Assembly: GCA_029975965.1 (NCBI GenBank)
Contig: JARKOV010000009.1
Coordinates: forward strand, 1-54,955
DNA length: 54,955 nucleotides
Direction: 5' to 3'
Source: Anaerolinea sp.
GTDB lineage: Bacteria; Chloroflexota; Anaerolineae; Anaerolineales; Anaerolineaceae
The notes below the pieces were generated by a model that worked only from the letters and a program-made list of their open reading frames with translations, ran no database searches and had not been told where the DNA came from. The translations under genes were made by a program, and so were the position numbers. Of this stretch, positions 8,503 through 17,763 are shown piece by piece (position 1 is the first letter of the stretch; each line of letters starts with the position of its first letter).

Positions 8503-11087
8503 TGACCGAAAACGCAGCGCGCGGAAAACTCAAAATATTCCTGGGCTATGCCGATGGGGTTGGCAAGACCTTCGCCATGCTCGAGGCCGGTTTGTTGCGC
8601 AAAGCCGCCGGGCAGGATGTGGTTGTGGCGTGGGTGGACATCAACCAATCCCCACCGACCCAGGATCTCCTGCGAGAGCTGGAGTCAGTTTCGCCCCGCA
8701 CGCCTGAGCCCGGCGGGGGTGCGGCTGAGATGGACACGGATGCCGTGTTGCGCCGCCGGCCGCAGCTGGCACTGGTCGATGACCTGGCCCATCGCAACCG
8801 ACCCGGTGGGCGTCACACGCGGCGCTACCAGGATGTGCTGGAATTGCTACAATCCGGGATCAACGTTTACACCACCATCAACGTGCAAAACCTGGAAAGC
8901 CTGAAGGATGTCGTCGAGCAAATTACCGGGATGCGGGTCGAAGATACAGTACCCGACAGCCTGCTGGACGAAGCGGACGAGCTCGAGCTGGTCGATTTGC
9001 CGCCGGATGAGCTGCTCCAACGCCTGGAGGCTGGGACATCGAGGGATGCCGGCGGAACCGTTTCGGCGAGAATCGGCGAGTTGGCCGCGTTGCGCCAGAT
9101 GGCGCTGCGCGAAGCTGCCGAGCGAGTCGATGAGCGTATGCGCGGCTATATGGCCAGCCAGTCGATCCGGGGACCCTGGGCGGCCACCGAGCGGGTGATG
9201 GTCTGTGTGAGCGCCCATCCGATCGGTGACCGGCTGATTCGCTCGGGTCGCCGCCTGGCAGAGGCTCTGCGCGCCGAATGGTTTGTGGTGTATGTCGAGA
9301 CGCCAAAAAACCTGCAATTGCCGCAAGGTGAGCGTGCCAGGCTGCTCCAATACCTGCGCCTCGCCGAGGAATTGGGCGCCCAGGTGATCACCTTGAGCGG
9401 CGAATCGGTGGTGGAAGCGCTGGTCGAGTTCGCCAACCAGGAGAATATCACGCGGATCGTCATTGGCAAGCCGCGCCGCTCGCGCTGGTTGGAGCTGGTG
9501 CGCGGCTCGCGGGTCGACCGGCTGCTGGAGCGTTGTGGCGACACGGATGTTTTCGTTATCAGCGACGAAGAAAAGCGGGTTGACCGGCAGCCGCCAAGGT
9601 TGCTTTTCCAGTCGCCGTGGCCGCATTATCTCTTGGCACTCGGCCTGGCAGGGTTAATGCTGGTGGCTGCGCTTGTTCTGCGGCGCTGGTTCGAGCCTGA
9701 AAGCCTGCTGGTCTTGTTCCTGGTGGGTGTGGTGGTCGCCGGCGCGTTCTTGGGCGGAGGGCCTTCGGTGGTGACCGCCCTGACCAGCGCAGGCGCGTTA
9801 ACCTACCTTCACGGACAGCAACCGTCCATCTTTTCCTTGCGCGATTTCGTCTCACTGGTTGCGATGCTGGGTGCGGGGCTTTTGATGGGCACTTTGACCA
9901 GTTTACTGCGCGGTCAGGTGAGGTCGGCCCGGCAGCGCGAGATCCAGACGGCTGCGATCAATGCGCTCAGCCGTGACCTGACCATTTCGATCAATCTGGA
10001 GGAGATGCTGCAGGCGGTCATTCATCACGTTAACCGGACGTTCGACTGCGAGGTGGCGGTTCTGATGCCCGAAGCGGGCCATTTAACTGTGAGGCTGGCA
10101 AGCCCCGGCATGAAACTTTTGGCCCTCGACCTGGAAGTGGCTCAATGGGTCTTTACCAATCGCCAAACTGCCGGTTCTGGCACCGAAACCTGGCCACAGG
10201 CGAATATCCGTTGTCTCCCGTTGGAGACGCGCAGCGGAGTGGTCGGTGTTCTGGCGGTGATACCGCATGACCGGGGGCAATTTGGGCTGGTAGACCAACG
10301 TGAGCTTCTGGCCGGGTTTGACAGCCTGGCGGCGCTGGCGATCGAGCGCGCCCAGTTGAATGAGCAGGTTCAGCAGTCACTGTTGCTTCAGACGACCGAA
10401 AAACTTCAAGCCGCTTTGTTAAACTCCATATCCCACGACCTGCGCACGCCCCTCTCAACGGTGAGTGGCGCCATCTCCAGCTTGCTGGATGCCGAACAAG
10501 CGGGCGAAGATCTCGAGCGAGAGCTGCGTCTCGACTTATTGGAAAATGCTGACGAGGAGGCCGATCGGCTAAACCGGCTGGTCGGAAATTTATTGGACAT
10601 GACCCGCCTCGAGGCCGGTGCGATGCGCGCCCGCATCCGCCTGTGCGACGTGCACGACCTGGTCGGCGCTGCGTTGGCGCAGGCGAGCCGCCGCCTGGAG
10701 GGGCGGTCGGTGCGCACGGATATTCCCGAGAACCTGCCGGCGGTTGCGCTGGATTTTGTATTAATGGTTCAGGTGCTTTACAATTTACTGGATAACGCTG
10801 CGAAGTACTCGCCAAGAAACAGCGAAATCCTGGTCGCGGCGGAGGTCCGAGATGGCAGCTTGCTCATATCGGTGGCCGACCAGGGAATGGGTATTCCCAA
10901 GGAAGATCTCAACCGGATCTTTGATAAATTCTATCGGGTGCAGCGCCCCGATGGCGTCATGGGGACCGGGCTGGGTCTGGCGATCTGCCGGGGAATCGTC
11001 GAGGTGCATAACGGGCGAATCTGGGCGGAAAACCGTCCAATGGGTGGCACGCAGATCACCCTGGCGATCCCGGTTGGGGCCGGATGA
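8502..11087 (+). CDS. kdpD: Sensor histidine kinase KdpD
   Basis: The 861-aa sensor has the full KdpD order. An N-terminal KdpD domain carries a Walker A loop (GVGKT, residues 19-23) and the family signatures 'HRNRPGGRHTRRYQDV' and 'VYTTINVQNLESL'. A universal-stress-like domain follows at about 220-350, then four membrane helices at about 375-480, a GAF-type domain, HisKA with His645 in 'SHDLRTP', and HATPase_c ('NLLDNAAKYSP', 'GMGIP', 'GTGLGLAI'). In other bacteria it senses K+ limitation or salt and phosphorylates KdpE. No kdpFABC genes are in the window. The mRNA appears leaderless. Confidence 0.93.
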   Translation: MTENAARGKLKIFLGYADGVGKTFAMLEAGLLRKAAGQDVVVAWVDINQSPPTQDLLRELESVSPRTPEPGGGAAEMDTDAVLRRRPQLALVDDLAHRNRPGGRHTRRYQDVLELLQSGINVYTTINVQNLESLKDVVEQITGMRVEDTVPDSLLDEADELELVDLPPDELLQRLEAGTSRDAGGTVSARIGELAALRQMALREAAERVDERMRGYMASQSIRGPWAATERVMVCVSAHPIGDRLIRSGRRLAEALRAEWFVVYVETPKNLQLPQGERARLLQYLRLAEELGAQVITLSGESVVEALVEFANQENITRIVIGKPRRSRWLELVRGSRVDRLLERCGDTDVFVISDEEKRVDRQPPRLLFQSPWPHYLLALGLAGLMLVAALVLRRWFEPESLLVLFLVGVVVAGAFLGGGPSVVTALTSAGALTYLHGQQPSIFSLRDFVSLVAMLGAGLLMGTLTSLLRGQVRSARQREIQTAAINALSRDLTISINLEEMLQAVIHHVNRTFDCEVAVLMPEAGHLTVRLASPGMKLLALDLEVAQWVFTNRQTAGSGTETWPQANIRCLPLETRSGVVGVLAVIPHDRGQFGLVDQRELLAGFDSLAALAIERAQLNEQVQQSLLLQTTEKLQAALLNSISHDLRTPLSTVSGAISSLLDAEQAGEDLERELRLDLLENADEEADRLNRLVGNLLDMTRLEAGAMRARIRLCDVHDLVGAALAQASRRLEGRSVRTDIPENLPAVALDFVLMVQVLYNLLDNAAKYSPRNSEILVAAEVRDGSLLISVADQGMGIPKEDLNRIFDKFYRVQRPDGVMGTGLGLAICRGIVEVHNGRIWAENRPMGGTQITLAIPVGAG

Positions 11088-11158
11088 TGGTTTGCTCGAT
11101 TTCCCGGGTTGGTTAACACCCGGCCTGAGGTGAAGTTCATTGGTCGCGGGAGGGCTCC

Positions 11159-11848
11159 ATGGAAAACGCGAACTTACGGATACTGGTTGTAGATGACGAG
11201 CGGGCAATTCGACGTTACCTGCGCACCACTTTGATTGGGCGAGGCTTTGATGTGCTGGAAGCTGCCGCGGCCGGAGAAGCTTTACAAAAAGCGGTGGATG
11301 AGCACCCCGACTTGATGATTCTAGACCTGGGTCTCCCGGACCTGGATGGGGTGGAGGTGGTGCGACGGGTGCGCGAGTGGAGTAAAATGCCAATCATCAT
11401 TCTCTCGGTGCGAGACCGCGAAGATGACAAGGTCTCTGCCCTGGATGCCGGCGCGGATGACTACCTGACCAAGCCGTTTGGGATGGGCGAGCTGCTGGCG
11501 CGCATCCGGGTCGCGATGCGCCATTCAGTCAAAACCTCTGACGAGCCGGTCTACGAGCTGGACCAACTGCGAGTCGACCTGGCACGGCGCGAGGTAACCC
11601 TGGCAGGCGAGCGGGTGGGCCTGACCCCCACCGAGTATGAGCTGCTGCGCGCCCTGGTGCTCAATGCAGGGAAAGTGATGACGCACAACCAATTGCTGCG
11701 CCTCGTGTGGGGAGCCCCCTATGTCGAGGAATCCCATTTGCTGCGGGTCAACATCAGCAACTTGCGCAAAAAGATCGAGATCAATCCAGACCAGCCGAAA
11801 TACATCATCACGGAGCCCGGCGTGGGGTACCGCCTGGTGTACCCATAG
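11159..11848 (+). CDS. kdpE: Response regulator KdpE, OmpR/PhoB family
   Basis: This 229-aa regulator has a receiver domain (acidic pair D12-D13, phospho-acceptor Asp56 in 'LILDLGLPD', Lys in 'YLTKPFG') and a C-terminal winged helix ('LTPTEYELLRALVLNAGKVMTHNQLLRLVWG...GVGYRLVYP'). It lies 71 bp after kdpD with its own GGGAGGG ribosome site. It is the expected partner of KdpD; its usual target, kdpFABC, is not nearby, so it may act elsewhere in the genome or on other genes. Confidence 0.93.
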   Translation: MENANLRILVVDDERAIRRYLRTTLIGRGFDVLEAAAAGEALQKAVDEHPDLMILDLGLPDLDGVEVVRRVREWSKMPIIILSVRDREDDKVSALDAGADDYLTKPFGMGELLARIRVAMRHSVKTSDEPVYELDQLRVDLARREVTLAGERVGLTPTEYELLRALVLNAGKVMTHNQLLRLVWGAPYVEESHLLRVNISNLRKKIEINPDQPKYIITEPGVGYRLVYP

Positions 11849-11935
11849 GTCGCTTATCTGCTAAAGAAACTCCATGCGAGACGCTTCCCGTACGACAAGC
11901 TCAAGGAGATGGTTTGGGTTTCTATATTCAATATT

Positions 11936-11955
11936 ATGTGGGCTTAGTCCCACAT
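11936..11955. terminator. Hairpin after kdpE (TGTGGGC family, copy 2)
   Basis: ATGTGGG at 11936-11942 and CCCACAT at 11949-11955 enclose a 6-nt loop; pairing continues imperfectly outwards. There is no T run, so termination is uncertain. Confidence 0.4.
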
Positions 11956-11987
11956 TACATTGAAAAATATCCAATCAGGAGATGCAT

Positions 11988-12884
11988 ATGTTGAAGGTGG
12001 GTTATATCGGTTTGGGTATCATGGGCAAGTCGATGGCGCGCAACATCCTCAAAGCGGGTTTTCCCCTGACGGTTCACAACCGCAGCAGGGCAGCCGTAGC
12101 AGAGCTGGTCGAGGAAGGCGCCCTGGCTGCGGCGTCTCCAGCGGAAGTGGCGGCCCAGGTGGAGGTGGTTTTCACCAACCTGCCGGATTCGCCTGACGTG
12201 GAGCAGGTTGCCCTCGGTGATGGCGGAATCCTGGAGGGGGCCCGGCCGGGTTTAATTTTTGTGGATAACTCGACGATCAAACCGGCCACCGCGCGAAAGA
12301 TTGCCGAAAAGATGGCGGAGCGTGGTGTCCAGGCGCTGGATGCCCCTGTATCCGGCGGGGATATCGGCGCGCGGAATGGCACCTTGTCGATCATGGTCGG
12401 CGGGGATGCGGTGGCGCTGGAGAAAGTCCGCCCGGTGCTGGAGGCGGTTGGAAAAACGATCACCCACATCGGCGGCCCTGGGGCAGGACAGATCGCCAAA
12501 GCTGCCAACCAGGTAATGGTGGCGGCACAGATGGTGGCAATGGGCGAGTTGCTGATCCTGGCGCAGAAAGCTGGCGCCGATCCGCGCAAGGTGGTCGAAG
12601 CGATCAAGGGCGGTGCGGCGCAGTGCTGGACGCTGGACGTCAAGCCGCCGCGGCTGTTCAGCGGCAAACGCCAGCCGGGCTTCAAGGCGCGAATGCAAGC
12701 CAAAGACTTGAATATTGTCCTGGATACCGCGCGCGAATACGGCGTGCCCCTGCCCGCAACGGCCGTCAACAGCCAGTTGTTCAACGCCATGCTGGCCGAA
12801 GGCCTGGGGGAGCTGGATAACTCGGCCGTGATCGAGATCATCGAGCGCCTGGCAAACACGAGCCTGACAACAGACTTACACTGA
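11988..12884 (+). CDS. 2-hydroxy-3-oxopropionate reductase / beta-hydroxyacid dehydrogenase
   Basis: A 298-aa beta-hydroxyacid dehydrogenase of the GarR/GlxR type. It has an N-terminal Rossmann 'GYIGLGIMGKSMARN', the substrate signature 'DAPVSGGDIGARNGTLSIMVGG', and the catalytic Lys in 'GAGQIAKAANQ'. It probably reduces tartronate semialdehyde to glycerate with NAD(P)H, though hydroxyisobutyrate-type activities are close relatives. AGGAG ends 6 nt before ATG 11988, so this is preferred over the ATG at 11982 that abuts the site. Ureide degradation delivers this substrate through glyoxylate, a possible but distant link to the 45-55 kb cluster. Confidence 0.85.
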   Translation: MLKVGYIGLGIMGKSMARNILKAGFPLTVHNRSRAAVAELVEEGALAAASPAEVAAQVEVVFTNLPDSPDVEQVALGDGGILEGARPGLIFVDNSTIKPATARKIAEKMAERGVQALDAPVSGGDIGARNGTLSIMVGGDAVALEKVRPVLEAVGKTITHIGGPGAGQIAKAANQVMVAAQMVAMGELLILAQKAGADPRKVVEAIKGGAAQCWTLDVKPPRLFSGKRQPGFKARMQAKDLNIVLDTAREYGVPLPATAVNSQLFNAMLAEGLGELDNSAVIEIIERLANTSLTTDLH

Positions 12885-12919
12885 GGGGCCGTCCACGCAT
12901 TCCTAGGGAAGCCCCTTAG
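12881..12919. terminator. Possible shared terminator between convergent genes
   Basis: CTGAGGGGC at 12881-12889 pairs with GCCCCTTAG at 12911-12919 around a 21-nt loop, overlapping the stop of the reductase gene. No T run follows, so confidence is low. Confidence 0.3.
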
Positions 12920-12928
12920 GTATCCAAC

Positions 12929-13735
12929 TCATCCGAGCTTGATATTCAACCCCGGCCCTTCGGATTTATTCTCCGAATGCGGCATGAACTTGCGGATCGC
13001 CCCGGCCAGTTTGGACATGGGCATGGTCTGCAGCCAGATGCGCCCGGGTCCGGTGAGGGTGACGAGAAACAGGCCTTCGCCACCGAAAAGCAGGTTGCGA
13101 ATGCCTTTGACCATGGTGATATCATAGCTGACGGTCGGCTCGAACATGGCCAGATGCCCGGTATCGACGAGCATGCGCTGTCCGGGCTGAAGGGTGTACT
13201 CGACGATTTCCCCGTCGAAAGAGGCGAAGAAGGTGCCGGGTCCTTCGAATTTCTGCAAGATAAAGCCCTCGCCGCCGAACAGCCCGGCGCCCAACCGTTT
13301 CTGGAAGGCGATCGAGAGGGTGACGCTCTTTTCGGCGACCAGCAGGGTGTCCTTTTGGGCGATCATCGCCTGGCCTTGCGCCAGGTTGACCGGGATGATC
13401 TTGCCGGGAAAATCGCTGCTGAAGGTGGCGAGAGCGCCATCCACCGTGGCGTGGTAGTTGACCACGAATAAGGACTCGCCGGTGAACACGCGCCCAAGAG
13501 CGCCCATCAATCCCCCGCCACCCAGGTTGGTGTCCATGCTGACCCCATCGCTCATCCAGGAAAGCGAGCCTACCTCGGTGTAGAAATCTTGCCCTGGGCG
13601 CAACCGCAAGGTGACGGCTTGCATCAGCGACCCGATGATCTGGAAATCGGTGCCACCTAAGGTGCGACCGGTCAGGGTGACGACTGGATCCGGCAAGTCG
13701 AGTCTTTGGCCGGGGGTGTTGGTGAATTCGCTCAT
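12929..13735 (-). CDS. AIM24 / TIGR00266-family protein
   Basis: The 268-aa protein is a Gly-rich all-beta AIM24 domain with 'FQIIGSLMQAVTLRLRPGQDFYTEVGSLSWM', 'LGRVFTGESLFVVNYHA' and 'GGEGFILQKFEGPGTFF'. The family is widespread, cytoplasmic, and of unknown biochemical role; fungal members affect mitochondrial membrane organisation. A strong AAGGAGG lies upstream of the ATG. It has no clear operon partner: the next gene on this strand starts about 60 bp upstream of it and may be co-transcribed. Confidence 0.85.
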   Translation of the reverse strand: MSEFTNTPGQRLDLPDPVVTLTGRTLGGTDFQIIGSLMQAVTLRLRPGQDFYTEVGSLSWMSDGVSMDTNLGGGGLMGALGRVFTGESLFVVNYHATVDGALATFSSDFPGKIIPVNLAQGQAMIAQKDTLLVAEKSVTLSIAFQKRLGAGLFGGEGFILQKFEGPGTFFASFDGEIVEYTLQPGQRMLVDTGHLAMFEPTVSYDITMVKGIRNLLFGGEGLFLVTLTGPGRIWLQTMPMSKLAGAIRKFMPHSENKSEGPGLNIKLG

Positions 13736-13794
13736 CAGGATACCTCCTTAAGAAACACGCAAAGGAAAGAAGTGGAGTGGCAATCGCCTTATTG

Positions 13795-14994
13795 TTATAC
13801 GTGAACCTGGGATTCGGGTTGCATGGGTTCCACCGGTTCGACCGTTGTCTCTTTCCAGAAAAGGAAACCGAGCAGGAGCATCAAGAACAGGCGCAGCAGG
13901 ATGGTCACCGGAAGGGTTGAAAACAACCCCCGCGAGAGCAGCAGCGGCCATTCGATCAGGTTGGCTAACACCAGCAGGGCAACCAACAGCAGCCCCGGCG
14001 AAAACGGTAGCACCAGCAGGGCTGCGGGCAGCAAGTGCTGGATCCACTGCGGACTCCAGGTGGGTGAATAGAGGAAGTAGAGCACCATCGTCAACCCATA
14101 AAAGGCGGTCACCCGGTGGGGCGTGGTCAGCCTCGATTTGATGAAAAAGAACAACCCGATCGCCATGCAGACAGCCAACACCAGGTATGGGTTGACAACA
14201 GGGGGGTTCCGGGTGGATACGCTGGCCATCGCGGGGTCGAGGCGCTCCACCAGGGGGCCCAATCCCCCGGTGCGGTAATTGCCGTCGAGGATTGCCCACA
14301 CCGTCTCCAGCGAACCGCGCGAAAAATGAGCCTGGATGGTCGCGCGCGTGTAGGTGGGCGAGACGGCATACAGGAACGTGATGGGTGCAGCGAACACGAG
14401 GACCGCAGCGAGCATGGTCGATAGGGCTTTGCGCAACGGCAGAGGGCGAACCAACGCCGGCAGCAACAGGGCGGGGAACAGCTTGGTCAACATGCCCAGC
14501 CCAACGGCAACTCCAGCCCAGAGTGAGCTGCGCCGGGATAAAGCCAGGTACAGCGCTAACAAAGCGAAGAAGATTGCCAGCGAGTCGAAGTACCACCAGG
14601 TGTACGCCAGGCCACCCAGGATGGCAGCATACACCAATCCCCGCCAGGCCGGCGGCTCAGCCTGTGGATCGATCAGGCGCTCTAGGCGCAAGAAAAGCAG
14701 CACATTGCCGCTGTCGGCGGCGAAGAGGAGCAACACGAGCAGGTAGGCGTGCGCGTGCTCGACCCCACCTGCCAGTGCATAGATCCCTTCATTTATGAAA
14801 GAGAAGATAGGCGGAAATTCGATCCAATAGTGCAGGTAGGGCAAGCCGGGAATGTCGGCCAGGTTGTAGAAGTGCAACAAGTCGCCGTAACCACGCAGGC
14901 CGTCAAACGGCAGGGCGAGCAGCAACGGCAAACGGACCAACCAAAACAGGATCAACGGCAGCGGGAGCGATTTCGACTGGGGCCTGGTCAGCAC
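13795..14994 (-). CDS. Polytopic membrane glycosyltransferase (DUF2029/GT87-like)
   Basis: This 399-aa protein has about ten membrane helices. 'FDGLRGYGDLLHFYNLADIPGLPYLHYWIEFPPIF' after the first helix contains the acidic loop typical of GT-C enzymes that use polyprenyl-phosphate sugars. It probably adds mannose or another sugar to an envelope glycolipid or glycan, but the acceptor is unknown. Its GTG start directly follows the TAA of the alpha/beta hydrolase gene (TAAGTG), so the two are translationally coupled. Confidence 0.7.
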   Translation of the reverse strand: MLTRPQSKSLPLPLILFWLVRLPLLLALPFDGLRGYGDLLHFYNLADIPGLPYLHYWIEFPPIFSFINEGIYALAGGVEHAHAYLLVLLLFAADSGNVLLFLRLERLIDPQAEPPAWRGLVYAAILGGLAYTWWYFDSLAIFFALLALYLALSRRSSLWAGVAVGLGMLTKLFPALLLPALVRPLPLRKALSTMLAAVLVFAAPITFLYAVSPTYTRATIQAHFSRGSLETVWAILDGNYRTGGLGPLVERLDPAMASVSTRNPPVVNPYLVLAVCMAIGLFFFIKSRLTTPHRVTAFYGLTMVLYFLYSPTWSPQWIQHLLPAALLVLPFSPGLLLVALLVLANLIEWPLLLSRGLFSTLPVTILLRLFLMLLLGFLFWKETTVEPVEPMQPESQVHV

Positions 14995-15654
14995 TTATCC
15001 CTCCCAAAAAGCCTTGATCCGGTCCATGGCGGTTTGCATGGCGCGCAGCGAGGCGGGGAGATCGCCGGGAATCTCCAGGCTGTGGTTGGCTCTTGGCACC
15101 AGGAGAACCTGCCCACCCGTTGCTTTCACCAGTTTCTCCAGGCTTTCGGGATCGTAGTGCGGGTCTTCATCGCCAAGGATGAAGAGCGAGTGCGGCCGTG
15201 CTTCGCTCACAGCTTGCTGGACGAAGTGGTTGCGCACCAGCGGGGTCAACCAGATATAGCCGGCGTTTTTGACAGCCGGTTCATGGGATGCCAGGTGAGC
15301 CAGCGCGAAGCTGCCAAGGGATTTTCCAAGCAGGGTGATGCGTTGGAATGGGGCAAAGGCTAGCGCCGCCTGCACGGCGGCTGTCGCGTCATGCGAAATC
15401 CAGCGCAAGCGTTCTTCGCCTGTCAAAGAGGCAAAATCTGGTTTTTGCGTGTAGTTATACTCGACCCACAACACGGTCACCCCGACGGCGACAAAATACC
15501 GCGTGGGGTAATATAATAGCGGCATCGAACAGGAATATCCTTGTCCCGGAAAGAGGATTGCCAGGCCTTGCGATGCAGGCTCAGGGATAAAAAAGGTGTT
15601 TCGGAGCGGCTCTCGGTCGTAACCGCTGATGGACAGGGAGGTGATCTCTTCCAT
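14995..15654 (-). CDS. Alpha/beta hydrolase
   Basis: The product is 219 aa with a nucleophile elbow 'LLGKSLGSFAL' (GxSxG), an Asp in 'ILGDEDPHYDPE' and a His in 'PRANHSLEIPG', giving a complete Ser-Asp-His triad in the right order. It is a dienelactone-hydrolase- or esterase-like enzyme of unknown substrate. GGAGGG precedes the ATG, and TATAAT on this strand lies at 15712-15717. It heads a two-gene operon with the membrane glycosyltransferase, so an envelope-lipid role is possible. Confidence 0.8.
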   Translation of the reverse strand: MEEITSLSISGYDREPLRNTFFIPEPASQGLAILFPGQGYSCSMPLLYYPTRYFVAVGVTVLWVEYNYTQKPDFASLTGEERLRWISHDATAAVQAALAFAPFQRITLLGKSLGSFALAHLASHEPAVKNAGYIWLTPLVRNHFVQQAVSEARPHSLFILGDEDPHYDPESLEKLVKATGGQVLLVPRANHSLEIPGDLPASLRAMQTAMDRIKAFWEG

Positions 15655-15766
15655 TCAACCCTCCAACCTCTGGCAAGAGTCTTGCATGGTTCGTGACGGT
15701 ATGTAGGAATCATTATACGTGAAAAGGTGTTGTACAATCAGGAAAACTCGTTGAGGAACCAATAAA

Positions 15767-16639
15767 ATGCCGCCGACGCCCACTCATGTCTCAAGGCCAT
15801 TAATGGTGTTGCTGGCTGTCCTCCTGCTGGGCGTTAATGCGGCTGTGGCGGCGGCTTTGTTTGGCGTATTCAAGATGGATTTTTCCATTCCACTGGCGCA
15901 GGCGCAGGTCGCCAGCCTGACCCCAAGCCGAACACCTTTTCGGGCTTTCACCTTTACCCCAACGCCTTTATCCAGTGCGACGCCGACCGCCACACCAACC
16001 GCTACGGCGACGGCGACGATTACCTCAACGCCCACCTCGCCGCCCACCAGCACACCCCTCCCGCCACCCCCCGAGCCGGAAATTCCCGACCAAGCCTCCG
16101 TGAGAGGACTGGTGGGCCATCCCCAATCGCTTGGTTTGAGCTGCGAAGCGCGCTCCGCGGTCGACTGGGCGGCCTTTTTTGGCGTTTCAATTGGCGAGAT
16201 CGAATTTCTAAATAATCTCCCACGCAGCGATAACCCGGAGAAAGGTTTTGTAGGCAATCCCAGCGGGGCGTGGGGTCAAATCCCCCCAAACCCCTACGGC
16301 GTACACGCCCCGCCTGTCGCCGCGCTGTTGCGCTCCTATGGCCTGCCGGCGGATGACGACCACAACTATAGCTGGGATAAATTGCGGACTGAGATCGCCC
16401 AGGGCCAGCCGGTGATGGTGTGGGTGATTGGGAGCGTCATTCGCGGCTATGCGGTGGCTTACACCGCGTCCGATGGGGAGACGGTGACGGTCGCGCCGAT
16501 GGAACACACCGTGATCGTGGTGGGCTACACACCCGATTCGGTGACGGTGGTGGACAACCACCTGGTCTATAGCGTCCCGTTGTCGCGTTTCCTCGACTCG
16601 TGGGGCGTCCTCGGCAACCAGGCGATCTATTATCGCTGA
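15767..16639 (+). CDS. Secreted/anchored C39-like cysteine peptidase
   Basis: The product is 290 aa. A signal anchor at about 10-35 is followed by a Thr/Pro-rich stalk (about 50-105) and a papain-like C39 domain. Catalytic Cys126 lies in 'LSCEARSAVDW', His247 in 'MEHTVIVVGY' and an Asp/Asn in 'VVDNHLV'. Such stand-alone C39-like proteins lack the ABC transporter of bacteriocin exporters; the target is unknown. The domain lies outside the cell membrane. TACAAT at 15733-15738 may be the -10 box and GAGGA the ribosome site. Confidence 0.85.
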   Translation: MPPTPTHVSRPLMVLLAVLLLGVNAAVAAALFGVFKMDFSIPLAQAQVASLTPSRTPFRAFTFTPTPLSSATPTATPTATATATITSTPTSPPTSTPLPPPPEPEIPDQASVRGLVGHPQSLGLSCEARSAVDWAAFFGVSIGEIEFLNNLPRSDNPEKGFVGNPSGAWGQIPPNPYGVHAPPVAALLRSYGLPADDDHNYSWDKLRTEIAQGQPVMVWVIGSVIRGYAVAYTASDGETVTVAPMEHTVIVVGYTPDSVTVVDNHLVYSVPLSRFLDSWGVLGNQAIYYR

Positions 16640-16661
16640 CCCTAGAATTGATTGCGAATTC

Positions 16662-16701
16662 TTTCTGTAACATGTGGGCCTTGCCCCACATGTTACAGAA
16701 A
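16662..16701. terminator. 17-bp hairpin between convergent genes (TGTGGGC family, copy 3)
   Basis: TTTCTGTAACATGTGGG (16662-16678) is perfectly complementary to 16685-16701 around a 6-nt loop. The flanking T and A runs make it usable as a bidirectional terminator for the peptidase (+) and deaminase (-) genes. Confidence 0.65.
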
Positions 16702-16718
16702 ACTTGTTACACTCCGCG

Positions 16719-17741
16719 TTATTTGTCCAGAAAATATTGCTCCAGCACCCGCCTGCGCGTCTCCATGGGGAGGAAGGACGCTTCGACCGCATAGCGGTTG
16801 GTTGTGCGGATCTCTGCGAGGCTCATGCCGAGAATTTCGTGGGCAATGCGATATTCGTTGTTCAGGTTGGTATCCAGCAGCTCGGGGTCGTCTGAGTTGA
16901 TGGTCACTTTCACCCCCAGGTCGAACAGGCGCTTGAGGGGGTGATCTTCGATCCGGCTGACCGAGCTGGTCAGGTAATTGCTCCACGGGTTTACCTCCAG
17001 CGTGACGCCTGCCTTAATCACCTGCTCGATCGCCGATGGGTCGTCGATAATGTGAATCCCGTGACCGATCCGGTCGGGAGATACCTGCCGGATGGTGTCG
17101 ACCACGGCAGACGCACCGGTTTCCTCGCCGGTGTGGACGGTTACCTTTAAGCCGGCGTCTTTTGCGCGCCATACCGGTCGGACGAATTCGGAGATTGGGT
17201 GAGCCGCTTCGCTATCCGCCAGGTCGATGCCCTGGACGAACTCCTTCCACCGAATCGCCCACTCCACGGTGCGCCGGCAGGACTCCTCGCCGAGGCTGCG
17301 CGAGGTGATGGCGATGATCCCGATCGCCATGCCAAAGCGTGACTCGGCCTGTTCTTTTGCTCTTAATATGGCCTCGAGCGCTGCGTCCCAATCGAGTCTG
17401 TGACCGGAAAAGGCCCAATCGGGTGAGAAGCGCACTTCGAAGAGGCGGATGTTCTGCTCGGCGCAGTCCTGAAACAACTCCAAAGCGATGCGCTCCACCG
17501 CGGAAGGGGAGACGATGCTGTTCTGGGCGATGCGAAATGCGTCCAACACAGACTGAAGATCTCTGAACTGGCTGCGCACCTTGACGTGCCCATCCAATTC
17601 TTTTTCATCGAAAGTGGGCAGGTCTAGCCCATGCTGGCGCGCCAGGTCGATGATCGTCGCTGTGCGTATGGAGCCTTCCAGGTGGCAATGAATTTCAGCC
17701 TTATCGAGGTCGTTGTACAGCGCAGAATAATTTTTCGTCAC
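16719..17741 (-). CDS. add: Adenosine deaminase (first copy)
   Basis: This 340-aa metal-dependent deaminase has zinc ligands His18 and His20 in 'IHCHLEGS', 'HTGEETGASAVVDTI', 'RIGHGIHI' and 'TINSDDPEL'. It converts adenosine to inosine in purine salvage or breakdown. The 'EVNPWSNYLT' segment is closer to eukaryote-type ADA ('CPWSSYLTG') than to the second copy at 31242. The start is GTG 17741 with GGGAGG 6 nt upstream. An in-frame extension to 17798 would read through a strong hairpin and is rejected. Confidence 0.85.
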   Translation of the reverse strand: MTKNYSALYNDLDKAEIHCHLEGSIRTATIIDLARQHGLDLPTFDEKELDGHVKVRSQFRDLQSVLDAFRIAQNSIVSPSAVERIALELFQDCAEQNIRLFEVRFSPDWAFSGHRLDWDAALEAILRAKEQAESRFGMAIGIIAITSRSLGEESCRRTVEWAIRWKEFVQGIDLADSEAAHPISEFVRPVWRAKDAGLKVTVHTGEETGASAVVDTIRQVSPDRIGHGIHIIDDPSAIEQVIKAGVTLEVNPWSNYLTSSVSRIEDHPLKRLFDLGVKVTINSDDPELLDTNLNNEYRIAHEILGMSLAEIRTTNRYAVEASFLPMETRRRVLEQYFLDK

Positions 17742-17763
17742 GGCTGCCTCCCGCCTGCCGATC

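Noticed and set aside
13748..14596. 282-aa alternative frame over the membrane glycosyltransferase
   Set aside because: It overlaps the well-supported polytopic protein on the same strand in a different frame and lacks recognisable features.
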